Translations under genes and position numbers: made by a program | Shown: positions 10,101-21,343 of the stretch, in pieces | Numbering within the stretch: position 1 is the first letter of the stretch | How the letters are laid out: each line of letters starts with the position of its first letter | Assembly: GCA_002083775.1 (NCBI GenBank) | Contig: MTEI01000011.1 | Coordinates: forward strand, 1 to 64,000 | Length of the DNA: 64,000 nt | Direction: 5' to 3' | From: Rhodoferax ferrireducens | GTDB taxonomy: Bacteria; Pseudomonadota; Gammaproteobacteria; Burkholderiales; Burkholderiaceae_C | Notes under the pieces: generated by a model | What the model saw: the letters and a program-made list of their open reading frames with translations, nothing else | What the model was told of the DNA's origin: nothing | Database searches by the model: none

Positions 10101-11849
10101 ATGGATTATTATGAACGGATGCGCTTCAAAACAGTTTTATTGCCCTGGCTGATGTCCTGCACGCTAGGCTTGCATGCCCAAGGTGCCAGCGCTCCCGAGC
10201 CAGCTCCCAAAAGCTCGGCGCTAACGGCGCCGCTTTTTTACGAAATATTGCTCGGCGAGATCAGTGCCCGCGCGCAAGAGCCTGGGGCAGCTTTTTCGCT
10301 GATGCTTGATGCAGCGCAAAAAACTCGCGACCCGTCGGTGTTTCAGCGTGCCGTCCAGATTGCTTTGCAGGCTCGCTCGGGCGAGTCGGCGTTGCAGGCG
10401 GCCAAAGCCTGGAGCCAGGCGCTGCCCGAATCACGGGAAGCCAACCATTTTGTGCTGCAAATCCTTTTGGGCCTGAACCGGGTGGCCGACACCCTGGAAC
10501 CTCTTAAGCGCGAGATTGCGCTCGCACCTGCCAAAGAGCGGCGTGATCTGATCTGGTCGTTACCGCCCAACTATGAGCGATTGGGCGAGCGGCACCTGGC
10601 CGCGTTAACCTTTCAGAACGCGCTGACCAACTGGCTGAGCGACCCCGCCGTGGGTGCCACGGCTTGGGCGTCCATCGGGCGGGTCTGGCTGGCTGCAGCC
10701 GACAAACCCAAGGCATTGAACGCTGCCACCAAAGGCCTGGCGGCCGATGCCCGCTCTGAACACCCTGCGCTGCTGGCCCTGTCGATGATGAGCCCGGAGT
10801 TGCCCGCAGCCGAGAACCTGGTCAAAAAACATCTGCCCCATGCCCGCCCTGAGTACCGCATGGCCTATGTCAAATCACTGTTGAGAGGTCAGCGTGAAGA
10901 CGATGCCAAGCTCGAATTGCAGCGTATCAGAACCCAAACGCCAGAGTACGCCGATGCCTGGCTGATTGACGGTGCCTTGGCCCTGCAATTGGGACAGCTC
11001 GATCTGGCCGAGCAGCAACTGCAACATTATCTGGGCCTGGTGGATGCTGAGCCTGCCGTGCAACAACACGCCGACACCCAGCGTGGCCGGTCACAAGCGT
11101 ATTTTTCCCTGTCAGAACTGGCGCTCAAGCGCAAAGACCTGAACACTGCCCAAGAATGGCTGCAGCGCGTGGACAACCCCGACGACCTGCTTCGGGCGCA
11201 GACCCGCAGGGCATCGCTGATGGCTCGCCAGGGCAAGGTGGATGAGGCCATCACCCTGATCCAGGCGCTGCCTGAGAAGTCGGACGCAGATGTCAAACTC
11301 AAGCGTACCGCCGAGGTGCAAGTGCTGCGCGACAACCAACTCTTCGAGCGTGCCCGCGACCGGCTTCAAACACTCATCGGGCAGTACCCGCAGGACCTGG
11401 ACCTGGTGTACGAGATGGCCATGATTCACGAAAAATTGGACAACCTGGCCGAGATGGAGCGGCTGCTACGCCAACTGATCGCCGCCAAGCCCGACGACCC
11501 GCATGCTTACAACGCCTTGGGTTACTCGCTGGCCGACAAAAACCTGCGCCTGCCAGAGGCCATTGAGCTGATCAACAAAGCGCTGGCGATTTCCCCTCAA
11601 GACCCCTTCATCATCGACAGTCTGGCGTGGGCGCAATTTCGCAGTGGGAACCTTGGCGAGGCGTTGCGCCTGCTCAAAGGCGCCTTCAAAGACCGACCAG
11701 ATGCAGAAATAGCCGCACATCTGGGTGAAGTGCTGTGGACGGCCAACCAGCAACAGGAGGCCCTGGAGGTCTTTCGTGAAGGTATCAAGCTCAATCCAGA
11801 TAACGAAACGCTCACCGAAACGCTGAAGCGGCTGCGTGTTTCACCGTGA
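10101..11849 (+). CDS. TPR-repeat exported protein
   Basis: Signal peptide and multiple TPR-like repeats ([33 protein letters not shown]). Confidence 0.8.
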   Translation: MDYYERMRFKTVLLPWLMSCTLGLHAQGASAPEPAPKSSALTAPLFYEILLGEISARAQEPGAAFSLMLDAAQKTRDPSVFQRAVQIALQARSGESALQAAKAWSQALPESREANHFVLQILLGLNRVADTLEPLKREIALAPAKERRDLIWSLPPNYERLGERHLAALTFQNALTNWLSDPAVGATAWASIGRVWLAAADKPKALNAATKGLAADARSEHPALLALSMMSPELPAAENLVKKHLPHARPEYRMAYVKSLLRGQREDDAKLELQRIRTQTPEYADAWLIDGALALQLGQLDLAEQQLQHYLGLVDAEPAVQQHADTQRGRSQAYFSLSELALKRKDLNTAQEWLQRVDNPDDLLRAQTRRASLMARQGKVDEAITLIQALPEKSDADVKLKRTAEVQVLRDNQLFERARDRLQTLIGQYPQDLDLVYEMAMIHEKLDNLAEMERLLRQLIAAKPDDPHAYNALGYSLADKNLRLPEAIELINKALAISPQDPFIIDSLAWAQFRSGNLGEALRLLKGAFKDRPDAEIAAHLGEVLWTANQQQEALEVFREGIKLNPDNETLTETLKRLRVSP

Positions 11850-12364
11850 CAAGCCGCCGCGCTGTTTTAGCCTTTGGTGCGCTGACTACAACTTTTTTAG
11901 TAGCTGGGTGTGCAGTCAGCGAAAGGGCTAGAGACCAAAATGATGCCCAACTTTCGTTGTGGCGCGGGCGTCTTTCCATCCGGGTTCAGGCCGACCCGGC
12001 GCAAAACCAGTTACAAGACCAATCCTTCAGTGCAGCATTTGAATTGCAGGGCGATGCCAACCTCGGCGACTTGCTGCTTTACACGCCGTTTGGCAGCACA
12101 GCGGCAGCCATACATTGGGCGCCCGGCGGCGCTGTTTTGCAGGCGCGTGGTGAAACCCGCTCATTCGGTGATCTGGCAGCGTTGATCAAGCTGGTGCTGG
12201 GCACCGATGTTCCGGTGACAGCCCTGTTTGCATGGTTGGACGGACAAACCCAGGAGGTTGATGGCTGGCAGGTGGACCTGTCGCACCAACCAAAGGGGAA
12301 AATAGTGGCCCGCCGTTTGGCGCCCGCTCTGCCTGCCGAACTGCAATTGCTGCTTGACGACTGA
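11846..12364 (+). CDS. lolB: Outer-membrane lipoprotein LolB
   Basis: Lipobox LVAGC; position directly upstream of ispE; W-G-R-L-S-I-R-V pattern. Confidence 0.85.
   Translation: MTSRRAVLAFGALTTTFLVAGCAVSERARDQNDAQLSLWRGRLSIRVQADPAQNQLQDQSFSAAFELQGDANLGDLLLYTPFGSTAAAIHWAPGGAVLQARGETRSFGDLAALIKLVLGTDVPVTALFAWLDGQTQEVDGWQVDLSHQPKGKIVARRLAPALPAELQLLLDD
11889..11945. repeat. Dispersed repeat family-like copy inside the lolB signal-peptide region
   Basis: ttttttagtagctgggtgtgcagtcagcgaaagggctagagaccaaaatg. Confidence 0.55.
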
Positions 12365-12393
12365 TTCACCACCGCTTTGCCCGGCACCACACC

Positions 12394-13230
12394 ATGAAGT
12401 CCATCTACGACGTTTGCGCGCCAGCCAAACTCAACCTGTTTCTGCACATCGTCGGGCGCAGGCCCGACGGCTACCATTTGTTGGAATCGGTGTTCATGCT
12501 GATCGACTGGAGCGACACCCTGCACTTTGAGATGCGCAGCGATGGCCAGATCACCCGCGAAGACCTGGGCACAGCTCTCCCCCCGCATGACTTGATCATT
12601 CGCGCGGCGCAGGCGCTGCAGCAGGCCAGCGGCACTCGCCAAGGTGCACATATAGCCATAGACAAACAGATTCCTGCGCAAGCCGGCATGGGCGGTGGCT
12701 CATCAGATGCAGCCAGCACCTTGCTGGCTTTGAACCGGCTCTGGGGGCTGAATTTGAGCCTGAACCGCCTGATGACGATCGGCCTGACCTTGGGTGCCGA
12801 CGTGCCGTTTTTTTTGGGTGGCCACAACGCCTGGGTCACCGGTATCGGTGAAATCATGCAGCCCGTTGACGTGCCGCCCGCGCGCTTTCTGGTGCTCAAA
12901 CCTGGCACCGGGCTGGAAACCCAACGAATTTTTTCGCACCCTGATTTGAAAAGAGACACCAAACCCGCTATACTTTCAGGCTTCGCTGCAGACGCCTTTG
13001 GCTACGGCCAAAACGACTTGCAAGCCGTTGCCCAGCATTTGTGCCCCGAAATCAGTCAGGCTTTGCACTGGCTAAAAGTCTCAGGGCTCAGCGGTCGGAT
13101 GACGGGTTCTGGAAGTGCGGTGTTTGCGCAAATGTTGCATGACGTGGAAACAGACAGTGTTCCTGGCCAGTTTCAGTACAAAGTGTGCAACAACCTGCCA
13201 GTTCATCCGCTGCAAGGGTGGGCTGTCTAG
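12394..13230 (+). CDS. ispE: 4-diphosphocytidyl-2-C-methyl-D-erythritol kinase
   Basis: APAKLNLFLHIVGRRPDGYHLLES; PAQAGMGGGSSDAAS (GHMP motif). Confidence 0.96.
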   Translation: MKSIYDVCAPAKLNLFLHIVGRRPDGYHLLESVFMLIDWSDTLHFEMRSDGQITREDLGTALPPHDLIIRAAQALQQASGTRQGAHIAIDKQIPAQAGMGGGSSDAASTLLALNRLWGLNLSLNRLMTIGLTLGADVPFFLGGHNAWVTGIGEIMQPVDVPPARFLVLKPGTGLETQRIFSHPDLKRDTKPAILSGFAADAFGYGQNDLQAVAQHLCPEISQALHWLKVSGLSGRMTGSGSAVFAQMLHDVETDSVPGQFQYKVCNNLPVHPLQGWAV

Positions 13231-13272
13231 GCTGAATTTATCGGTGAGCCATGTTGCATGGCACACCCGTGT

Positions 13273-13349
13273 AGGGGAGTCGCCAAGCTGGTTAAGGCAC
13301 TGGATTTTGATTCCAGCATGCGAAGGTTCGAATCCTTCCTCCCCTGCCA
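13273..13349 (+). tRNA. tRNA-Gln(UUG)
   Basis: AGGGGAGTCGCCAAGC...GGATTTTGATTCC...GGTTCGAATCC...CTCCCCTGCCA; anticodon TTG. Confidence 0.95.
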
Positions 13350-13412
13350 AATTTCATTGCATGTTGTTTGCCAACATGCGAAAACCATAGCGACACATTA
13401 GTTGGGAACACC

Positions 13413-14390
13413 ATGCAAGCCGATCAAACTCCCGAGTTCATGGTTTTCACCGGCAATGCCAATCCTTCTCTGGCAGCAGACATTGCCAGCCACCTCAAGA
13501 CCCGGCTGGGTGCGGCTGAGGTCGGACGATTTTCTGATGGCGAAGTCACCGTTGAAATCAAGCAAAACGTGCGTGCCCGCGATGTGTTCGTGGTCCAGAG
13601 CACCTGCCAGCCCACCAACGAAAACCTGATGGAACTGCTGATCATGGTGGATGCACTCAAGCGTGCCTCTGCCGAACGCATCAGCGCTGTGATCCCGTAC
13701 TTTGGTTATGCCCGGCAAGACCGCCGCCCACGCTCCAGCCGCGTGCCGATTTCGGCCAAGGTGGTGGCCAACATGCTGCAGGCCGTGGGCGTGGCTCGCG
13801 TGTTGACCATGGATTTGCATGCTGACCAGATCCAAGGCTTTTTTGATATTCCGGTGGACAACATTTACGCCTCGCCCGTCTTGCTGGGTGACTTGCGCCA
13901 GAAAAATTACGACGACCTGATTGTGGTATCCCCCGATGTGGGTGGTGTGGTACGCGCCCGCGCCTTGGCCAAGCAGCTCAACTGCGACCTGGCCATCATC
14001 GACAAGCGCCGTCCGCGCGCCAATGTCAGTGAAGTCATGCATGTGATTGGTGAAATTGAAGGCCGCAACTGCGTCATCATGGACGACATGATTGACACCG
14101 CCGGCACGCTGGTCAAAGCAGCCGAGGTCTTGAAGCAACGCGGCGCCAAAAAGGTGTACGCCTATTGCACCCACCCGATCTTCTCCGGCCCGGCTATTGA
14201 CCGCATCAGCAATGGTCAGGCGCTGGACGAGGTGGTGGTCACCAACACCATTCCGCTCAGCCCGAACGCCATCGCCTGCCCGAAAATCAGGCAGATGAAC
14301 GTGGCACCGTTGATTGCGGAAACCATCCACCGCATTGCGGCGGGCAAGTCGGTCATGAGTTTGTTTTCTGATCAGGACAACCTGTTCTGA
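13413..14390 (+). CDS. prs: Ribose-phosphate pyrophosphokinase
   Basis: [52 protein letters not shown]. Confidence 0.96.
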   Translation: MQADQTPEFMVFTGNANPSLAADIASHLKTRLGAAEVGRFSDGEVTVEIKQNVRARDVFVVQSTCQPTNENLMELLIMVDALKRASAERISAVIPYFGYARQDRRPRSSRVPISAKVVANMLQAVGVARVLTMDLHADQIQGFFDIPVDNIYASPVLLGDLRQKNYDDLIVVSPDVGGVVRARALAKQLNCDLAIIDKRRPRANVSEVMHVIGEIEGRNCVIMDDMIDTAGTLVKAAEVLKQRGAKKVYAYCTHPIFSGPAIDRISNGQALDEVVVTNTIPLSPNAIACPKIRQMNVAPLIAETIHRIAAGKSVMSLFSDQDNLF

Positions 14391-14484
14391 TCAGAATCAA
14401 AAGTGGCTCGCATCCATTCGGGATGCCGGGCTTTTTTTAATCAGGGTCGCACTGGTCGCGGTCGGCCCCAGCAGGAGTCAGTTT

Positions 14485-15171
14485 ATGAAAATCGTCGCTT
14501 TTGAGCGCGCCAAGCAAGGTACGGGTGCGAGCCGCCGTCTGCGCATCACCGGTCGCACGCCCGGTATCGTTTACGGTGGTAAGGCCGAGCCGCAACTCAT
14601 TGAAGTTGATCACAACGCCCTTTGGCACGCCCTCAAGAAGGAAGCCTTCCACGCCAGCATTCTGGACATGGACATCGCCGGCACCGAGCAAAAAGTGCTG
14701 CTGCGTGACGTGCAGGTGCACCCTTTCAAACAACTCGTGTTGCATGTGGATTTCCAGCGCGTTGACGCCACCACCAAACTGCACATGAAAGTGCCGCTGC
14801 ACTTTGTCGGTGACGACGAGTCCGTTGCCATCAAGTCCGAAGGCTGCATTGCCAACCACGTGTTCAGTGAAATCGACGTGTTGTGCCTGCCCGCCGATCT
14901 GCCTGAATTCATCACCGTCGACTTGAGCGGTCTGCGTAAGGGCAGCACACTGCACCTGCAGGACGTGCCGATGCCCAAGGGTGTCAAGGCCATTGCCCAC
15001 GGTAGCGACAAAAACCCGGTGGTGGTGTCTGTGGTGGTGGTGGCTGCCGCTGAAGCACCTGTTGCCGAGACGCCCGCCGCTGACGCTGCTGCCAAACCGG
15101 CTGGCAAGGGCGGCGCCAAGCCTGCTGCCAAAGCAGCTGCACCCGCAGCCAAGCCCGCTGCCAAGAAATAA
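14485..15171 (+). CDS. rplY: 50S ribosomal protein L25/general stress protein Ctc
   Basis: [19 protein letters not shown]; Ala/Lys/Pro-rich C-terminal tail. Confidence 0.93.
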   Translation: MKIVAFERAKQGTGASRRLRITGRTPGIVYGGKAEPQLIEVDHNALWHALKKEAFHASILDMDIAGTEQKVLLRDVQVHPFKQLVLHVDFQRVDATTKLHMKVPLHFVGDDESVAIKSEGCIANHVFSEIDVLCLPADLPEFITVDLSGLRKGSTLHLQDVPMPKGVKAIAHGSDKNPVVVSVVVVAAAEAPVAETPAADAAAKPAGKGGAKPAAKAAAPAAKPAAKK

Positions 15172-15187
15172 GTCAGCAGGGACGCTT

Positions 15188-15217
15188 CAAGAGCCCACCT
15201 CGGTGGGCTTTTTTGCG
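15188..15217 (+). terminator. Rho-independent terminator after rplY
   Basis: agcccacctcggtgggcttttttg. Confidence 0.8.
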
Positions 15218-15240
15218 CCTGCACTTGCATAATCCGCAGC

Positions 15241-15911
15241 ATGATTCGACTATTTGTTGGCCTGGGAAACCCCGGCCCGGACTATGACCCCACCCGCCAC
15301 AATGCCGGTTTTTGGTGGATCGATGCGGTGGCCAAAGCCTTGAACGTGACTCTGGTCATGGACAAAAGCTACTACGGCCAGACCGCCCGAACCGTGGTCA
15401 ACGGGCAAACCGTGTGGCTGCTCAAGCCGCAGACTTTCATGAACTTGAGCGGCAAATCGGTCGCAGCGCTGGCCAACTTTTTCAAGATCAGCCCGCAGGA
15501 GATGCTGGTGGCGCATGATGAACTGGACATTGCGCCCGGCGAAGCCAAGCTCAAGCTCGGTGGCAGCCACGCCGGCCACAACGGTCTGCGCGACATCCAC
15601 GCCCAGTTCGGCACCGACCAGTACTGGCGGCTGCGCCTGGGCATCGGCCACCCGGGCAACAAGGCTGAAGTAATTCACTGGGTGCTGAAAAGGCCCTCAC
15701 CCGACCACCGCATCGCCATTGAGCAAAGTATTGACCGGGCCTTGAAGGCACTGCCGCAACTTCTGGCGGGCGACATGGAGCAGGCCACCCGCTTGATCCA
15801 CACCAGCAAGCCGCCAAGGCCCAAAGTGCCCAGACCGGTGCCCGCCGCGGCGGGAACTACGCCAGCTGACGCAGTTAACCCTCCGCAAACGGCCATTGCA
15901 CCGGACGCATC

Positions 15912-15915
<4 letters not shown>
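15241..15915 (+). CDS. pth: Peptidyl-tRNA hydrolase
   Basis: [46 protein letters not shown]. Confidence 0.96.
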
Positions 15916-16699
<784 letters not shown>

Positions 16700-17161
16700 T
16701 CAGGCCTGAAGGTCCGCGTCCGACGTGGGTTCTTCAACGCTCTTCACGATCATCACCGGCACGCCAGCAGCGTGCAGCAACTCGTTGGACACCGAGCCCA
16801 GCAGCGCACTGCGCAAGGTGCTGGTGCCGCTGGCACCCATCACCACCATGTCGCAGCCGTAATTCTCCAGAATGTCGACCAGGGTGTGCGCTGGGTCGCC
16901 GGTGGCCACTTCGGTCTCGAAGGCGATGCCGGCTTTCTCCAGCAGTGCCTGCGCGGGCATCAGGGTATTGGCGCCAGCAGCGGCACTCACCTGCTCGATC
17001 AGCTGCGGGTCATGCGCCACCATCAGCTCATACAGGCTGGCGGGTTCCTGCACATTGGCCAGCACCACCGAGGTGTCGAGCCCGTCAGCGGCCAGGCGAA
17101 TCGTCATCAGCACAGCTTCCAGCGCCGCGGCCGAGCCATCAAAGGGTAAAAGGATCTTCAT
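16700..17161 (-). CDS. Universal stress protein UspA family
   Basis: MKILLPFDGSAAALEAV...DMVVMGASGTSTLRSALLGSVSNELLHAAGVPVMIVK. Confidence 0.93.
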   Translation of the reverse strand: MKILLPFDGSAAALEAVLMTIRLAADGLDTSVVLANVQEPASLYELMVAHDPQLIEQVSAAAGANTLMPAQALLEKAGIAFETEVATGDPAHTLVDILENYGCDMVVMGASGTSTLRSALLGSVSNELLHAAGVPVMIVKSVEEPTSDADLQA

Positions 17162-17182
17162 GGTGTTCTCCAGATAAACAGG

Positions 17183-17683
17183 TCAGGCGGCCGACGTACT
17201 GCGCACTTTGTCGAGCAGGCGCTGGTTCACAGCTGGCGACACAAAAGGATCAACTTCGCCGCCCAGGGTAGCGATTTCCCGCACCAGGGTGCTGGAGATG
17301 AACTGGTATTTGTCGCTGGGTGCCAGAAAAATGGTTTCCACCGCGGGCATCAGGGTGCGGTTCATGCCGGCCAGCTGGAACTCGTAGTCGAAGTCGGTCA
17401 CGGCACGCAACCCACGCACCATGGCTTTGGCGCCACTGGCGATCACAAAATCACGCAGCAAACCGTGAAACTCGGCGACTTCAACACCAGGCATGTCCGA
17501 CAACGCAAAGCGCGCCATGTCGACACGCTCCTGCACCGAAAACAGCGCCTTCTTGTGATGCCCAGCGGCCACGGCAACAATCACCCGGTCAAACAATTGC
17601 GCGGCGCGGCGCACGATGTCTTCGTGGCCGAGCGTGATCGGATCAAACGTTCCGGGATAAACCGCTGTCAATTGGTGGGGCAT
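17183..17683 (-). CDS. coaD: Phosphopantetheine adenylyltransferase
   Basis: AVYPGTFDPITLGHEDIVRRAAQLFD; ISSTLVREIA. Confidence 0.96.
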   Translation of the reverse strand: MPHQLTAVYPGTFDPITLGHEDIVRRAAQLFDRVIVAVAAGHHKKALFSVQERVDMARFALSDMPGVEVAEFHGLLRDFVIASGAKAMVRGLRAVTDFDYEFQLAGMNRTLMPAVETIFLAPSDKYQFISSTLVREIATLGGEVDPFVSPAVNQRLLDKVRSTSAA

Positions 17684-17749
17684 GGGGCAGTTCTCTCAAG
17701 CCGTGAAAAAGAATGATTATCGTGCGGCCAGGCCAGTGCCAGCTGCTGC

Positions 17750-18415
17750 TCAAACCTCGGTAGCCCTAGCGCGCTGCAGCAAATGTGCATGCACCGCACC
17801 CGCCTTCAGATAGCGGTAAATCTGCAGCCCTGCCGATTGCAGGTGCGCATCGGTCCAGCGGGTGGGCGCTTCGAGGTAGACGAAGCCGCTGGCGGACACC
17901 GCCTGGCCTGCCGCCTGAACTGCCGCTGCAAACACATCCGCATCAAAAGGCGGATCGAGAAAAATCACCTCCAGGCTGGCGGGTGGTGCCTGTTTGAGCG
18001 CAGACAGACCGTCACCACGCAACACCTGTACGCCGGTCAGGTGCAGTTGATCCACGCTGCACTTGAGCTGGGCCACCAGCGCCGCGTCGTTTTCCACCAG
18101 CAGAACAGCTGCCGCGCCGCGTGAGGCGGATTCGATCCCCAGCGCCCCGGTGCCTGCAAAAGCATCAAGGCAGCGCCAGCCGGTCAAATCCTGGCCCAGC
18201 CAATTGAATAGCGTCTCGCGCACCCGGTCTGGCGTGGGGCGCAGGCCGGGTTTGTCGGCCACTGGCAATTTGGTGCGCTTGAGCAGGCCGCCAATGATGC
18301 GCACCTCATGGGTTTGCACTGCGCGGGGGCGCAGCGGTTTACGGTAAGGCTTGGGGGGTTCTTTTTTCATCGGTCTCAACAATCTGGCGCAAAGGCGGCG
18401 GCGCGGATCGGGCAT
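17750..18415 (-). CDS. rsmD: 16S rRNA (guanine966-N2)-methyltransferase RsmD
   Basis: RPTPDRVRETLFNWL, LDAFAGTGALGIESASRGA, FLDPPFD. Confidence 0.94.
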   Translation of the reverse strand: MPDPRRRLCARLLRPMKKEPPKPYRKPLRPRAVQTHEVRIIGGLLKRTKLPVADKPGLRPTPDRVRETLFNWLGQDLTGWRCLDAFAGTGALGIESASRGAAAVLLVENDAALVAQLKCSVDQLHLTGVQVLRGDGLSALKQAPPASLEVIFLDPPFDADVFAAAVQAAGQAVSASGFVYLEAPTRWTDAHLQSAGLQIYRYLKAGAVHAHLLQRARATEV

Positions 18416-18468
18416 GTTATCCCGTGTTGCCCGCGTGCCCTGTCACCAGGCACACAGAACCGCAGGGC

Positions 18469-19869
18469 TCAGCGGCTGGCAGGTGTACCGCCCAGCACCA
18501 CGGTCACCATCCGGTCAGGTTGCAGTTTGCGTGCAAAGGCGCTTTTGATGTCGGCCAGGGTGACTTTGGACACCTGCGCTGTCCAAGTGTCCAGATAGTT
18601 CAGCGGCAAGTTGTTCCACGCGATGTTGGCCACGTTGCCAAGCAGCTTGCGGTTGCTGTCGATCAACAGCGGGAAACCCCCCACCAGATTGTCCTTGGCG
18701 GCCTGCAGTTCGGCCTGGGTCGGACCGTTGGCCACAAACTCGGCCACCACCTCGCGCGCCACCCGCACCGCTTCATCCGCCTGATCGGGCCGGGTTTGCA
18801 GGCCCAAACTGAAAGCGCCCGCGTGCTGACCGGGCGCAAACCCGCTGTAGACGCTGTAACTCAGGCCGCGCTTTTCCCGCACCTCATGGGTCAGGCGCGA
18901 GACAAAACCACCACCGCCCAGGATGTAGTTGCCCACCGTCAGCGCGAAATGGTCGGGATCGTCACGCCGGTACCCCGGCTGCCCGATCAGCACATGCGCC
19001 TGTGCCGACTCAAAGGCAATGCGCTGCTCCACGGCGCTGGCCAGCGCTTGCACTTCCGCCACTGCAGGCAACGGCGCACAGGCAGCGGCGGCGCTTGGCT
19101 TGTCGTCGGCCAGCCGACTCAGCAGTTGCTGCACCAGCGTGTCGGCCTGGGCGCGGTTGATGGCGCCCACCAGGGTGACTTTGGCACGGCAGGGTGCCAT
19201 CACCCGGCCGTACAGCGCGGACATATCGGTGACCTCGATGTTGGCCAGCGTGCCCTCGGTCATTTCATACCCATAGGGATGCTGCCCGTACACCGCCTGG
19301 GCAAAGGCGCGCCCGGCCAAAGTGGCTGGGCGGGTGTTGGCTTCTTTCAGGGCAGATTGCAGGCTGCCACGCTCGCGCTGCCAAACGGCTGCAGGAAAGG
19401 CGGGCTGGGCCAGCTGCCGCGCCGCCAGTTCGACGGATCGGCCCAGCAAATCCGGGTAGGTGAGTGTGCGCAACATCAGACTCAGGCGGTCGTTGCCCGC
19501 ATGCGCCATGAAGCTGGCCCCGAGATCGGCCCAAGCTTCACCCAAAGCGTTTTCGTCCAGCGCGGGCTCGTTGGGGCCAACACCAGCCCGCACGCCTTTG
19601 CTGAGCATGCTGGCGGTCACGCTGGCCAGACCCGCCTTGTCGGCAGGGTCGCGGCGGCTACCGGCGTCAAAGTCGATTTGCACATCCAGCATCGGAATGG
19701 CGGGACTTTGCACCAGGTACACCTGGGCGCCGCTGGGCTGAGTCCAATGTTCAATGGGAATGCCCGCCCAGGCCACATTTATAAGAAATAGGCCTGTAGC
19801 CCCCGTCTTTAAAGCGCTAGTAGCTATTTTTTTTAGAGTATTCATGGAATGAAGAAGGCAATAGCTCAA
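18469..19869 (-). CDS. M16 family peptidase (lacks the HxxEH zinc site)
   Basis: M16 C-terminal features: EVREKRGLSYSVYSGFAPGQHAGAFSL; paired with the downstream-oriented M16 gene. Confidence 0.88.
   Translation of the reverse strand: MSYCLLHSMNTLKKIATSALKTGATGLFLINVAWAGIPIEHWTQPSGAQVYLVQSPAIPMLDVQIDFDAGSRRDPADKAGLASVTASMLSKGVRAGVGPNEPALDENALGEAWADLGASFMAHAGNDRLSLMLRTLTYPDLLGRSVELAARQLAQPAFPAAVWQRERGSLQSALKEANTRPATLAGRAFAQAVYGQHPYGYEMTEGTLANIEVTDMSALYGRVMAPCRAKVTLVGAINRAQADTLVQQLLSRLADDKPSAAAACAPLPAVAEVQALASAVEQRIAFESAQAHVLIGQPGYRRDDPDHFALTVGNYILGGGGFVSRLTHEVREKRGLSYSVYSGFAPGQHAGAFSLGLQTRPDQADEAVRVAREVVAEFVANGPTQAELQAAKDNLVGGFPLLIDSNRKLLGNVANIAWNNLPLNYLDTWTAQVSKVTLADIKSAFARKLQPDRMVTVVLGGTPASR
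19777..19833. repeat. Dispersed repeat family copy in the signal-peptide region of the M16 peptidase
   Basis: atttataagaaataggcctgtagcccccgtctttaaagcgctagtagctatttttttt. Confidence 0.75.
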
Positions 19870-21326
19870 TGTCTGAATCCGGCGGGCGGGGTGCGTGGTT
19901 TGCGGGTTTTGTCCAGCGGCTGGGGCAACAGGTGCGCCACGGTGAGCTGGTCGTCGCCAAAATACTGGCGCGCCACCTGCTGCACCTGCTCGGCGGTGAC
20001 CGCGCGCAGGCGCTGCAGCAATTGATCACCGGCATCCGTTGGCAGGCCCTGGGCCCATTGGGTGCCGAGTTCACGCGCCTGGTTGAACAGTGAGTCGAGT
20101 TTGTAGACTTCGCTGGCCACCCATTGGGTTTTGACGCGCGCCAGTTCGGCCTCGGTGATGCCCTCGGTGGCGATGCGCTGCACTTGTGTGCGCAGCGCCT
20201 GCTCCACCTGCTCGGCGGTTTTACCCTGGGTAGGCACGCCGGTCAGCATGAACAGCTGCGGGCCACGGCCCCACAAGCCGTTGTAGGCGCCAGCACTGTC
20301 GGCCACCCGGTCCGGGCCCTGCGTCAGGCTGCGTTCTAGGCGCGCGCCCTGGTAACCGTCCAGCACGGCGGCGAGCACGGTCAGCGCCAGGGTGTCGGCA
20401 TCGTTGGCCGAGCCCACTTGCCATTTCAGCGACGGCACCTTGTAGGCCAGCACCACGTTGGCCTGTTCGGCCGGGGCCTTGAAGGCCAAGCGCTTGAGGC
20501 CCGACTGGACCGGCTCGGTGCGGGGCTTGCGCTCGGGCACGGCGCGGGTCGGCAGGCTGCCGTAATACTTGTCCGCCAGGGCGCGTACCTGGGCCACGTC
20601 CACATCCCCGGCCACCACCACCGCGGCATTGGCGGGCACATACCAGCGCTGGTAGAAGGCACGGGCATCCTCAGGCGTCAGGGCTTCCAGGTCACTCATC
20701 CAGCCGACGATCGGGCGGCGGTACGGAGATGCTACGAAGACAGTAGCATTGAGCGCTTCATACATAAGGGCTTGCGGGTTATCTTCCGTGCGAAGACGGC
20801 GCTCTTCCTTGACCACTTCCAGCTCTTTCTTGAACTCTGCGTCAGGCCACTGGCTGTGTGCAAAACGGTCCGACTCCAGACGCATCACGTCTTCGAGCTT
20901 TTGTACCGGAACCATCTGGTAGTAGCCGGTGTAGTCGCGGCTGGTGAAGGCGTTGTCGCGCCCGCCCAAAGCCGCCACGCGCCTTGAGAACTCGCCTGCG
21001 GGCACCTTGGGTGTGCCCTTGAACATCATGTGCTCCAGCACATGCGCCACGCCTGAGGCACCGTCCACCTCGTCCATGGCGCCCACCCGCACCCACAGCA
21101 TGTGCACCGCTGTCGGTGCGCGCCGGTCGGGCTTGACGATCAGCGTCAAGCCGTTGGCCAGGGTGAACTGCTGGGCAGACTCGGGCGCGACCGCCACGGC
21201 ACTGGCCGGGCTGGCTGGCGGTGCAGGCTGCGCCTGCGTCAGCGGCGGAGTGGTTAACAACAGGGCTGCCAGGGCGGGCAACAAGTAGCGCTTGGCAAAA
21301 CAAAGTGGGACAGTCAGAGCAGTTTG
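19866..21326 (-). CDS. M16 family zinc peptidase
   Basis: HVLEHMMFKGT (HxxEH) and signal peptide. Confidence 0.9.
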   Translation of the reverse strand, partial: QTALTVPLCFAKRYLLPALAALLLTTPPLTQAQPAPPASPASAVAVAPESAQQFTLANGLTLIVKPDRRAPTAVHMLWVRVGAMDEVDGASGVAHVLEHMMFKGTPKVPAGEFSRRVAALGGRDNAFTSRDYTGYYQMVPVQKLEDVMRLESDRFAHSQWPDAEFKKELEVVKEERRLRTEDNPQALMYEALNATVFVASPYRRPIVGWMSDLEALTPEDARAFYQRWYVPANAAVVVAGDVDVAQVRALADKYYGSLPTRAVPERKPRTEPVQSGLKRLAFKAPAEQANVVLAYKVPSLKWQVGSANDADTLALTVLAAVLDGYQGARLERSLTQGPDRVADSAGAYNGLWGRGPQLFMLTGVPTQGKTAEQVEQALRTQVQRIATEGITEAELARVKTQWVASEVYKLDSLFNQARELGTQWAQGLPTDAGDQLLQRLRAVTAEQVQQVARQYFGDDQLTVAHLLPQPLDKTRKPRTPPAGFRH

Positions 21327-21343
21327 GCGTTTCATAGAATGCT

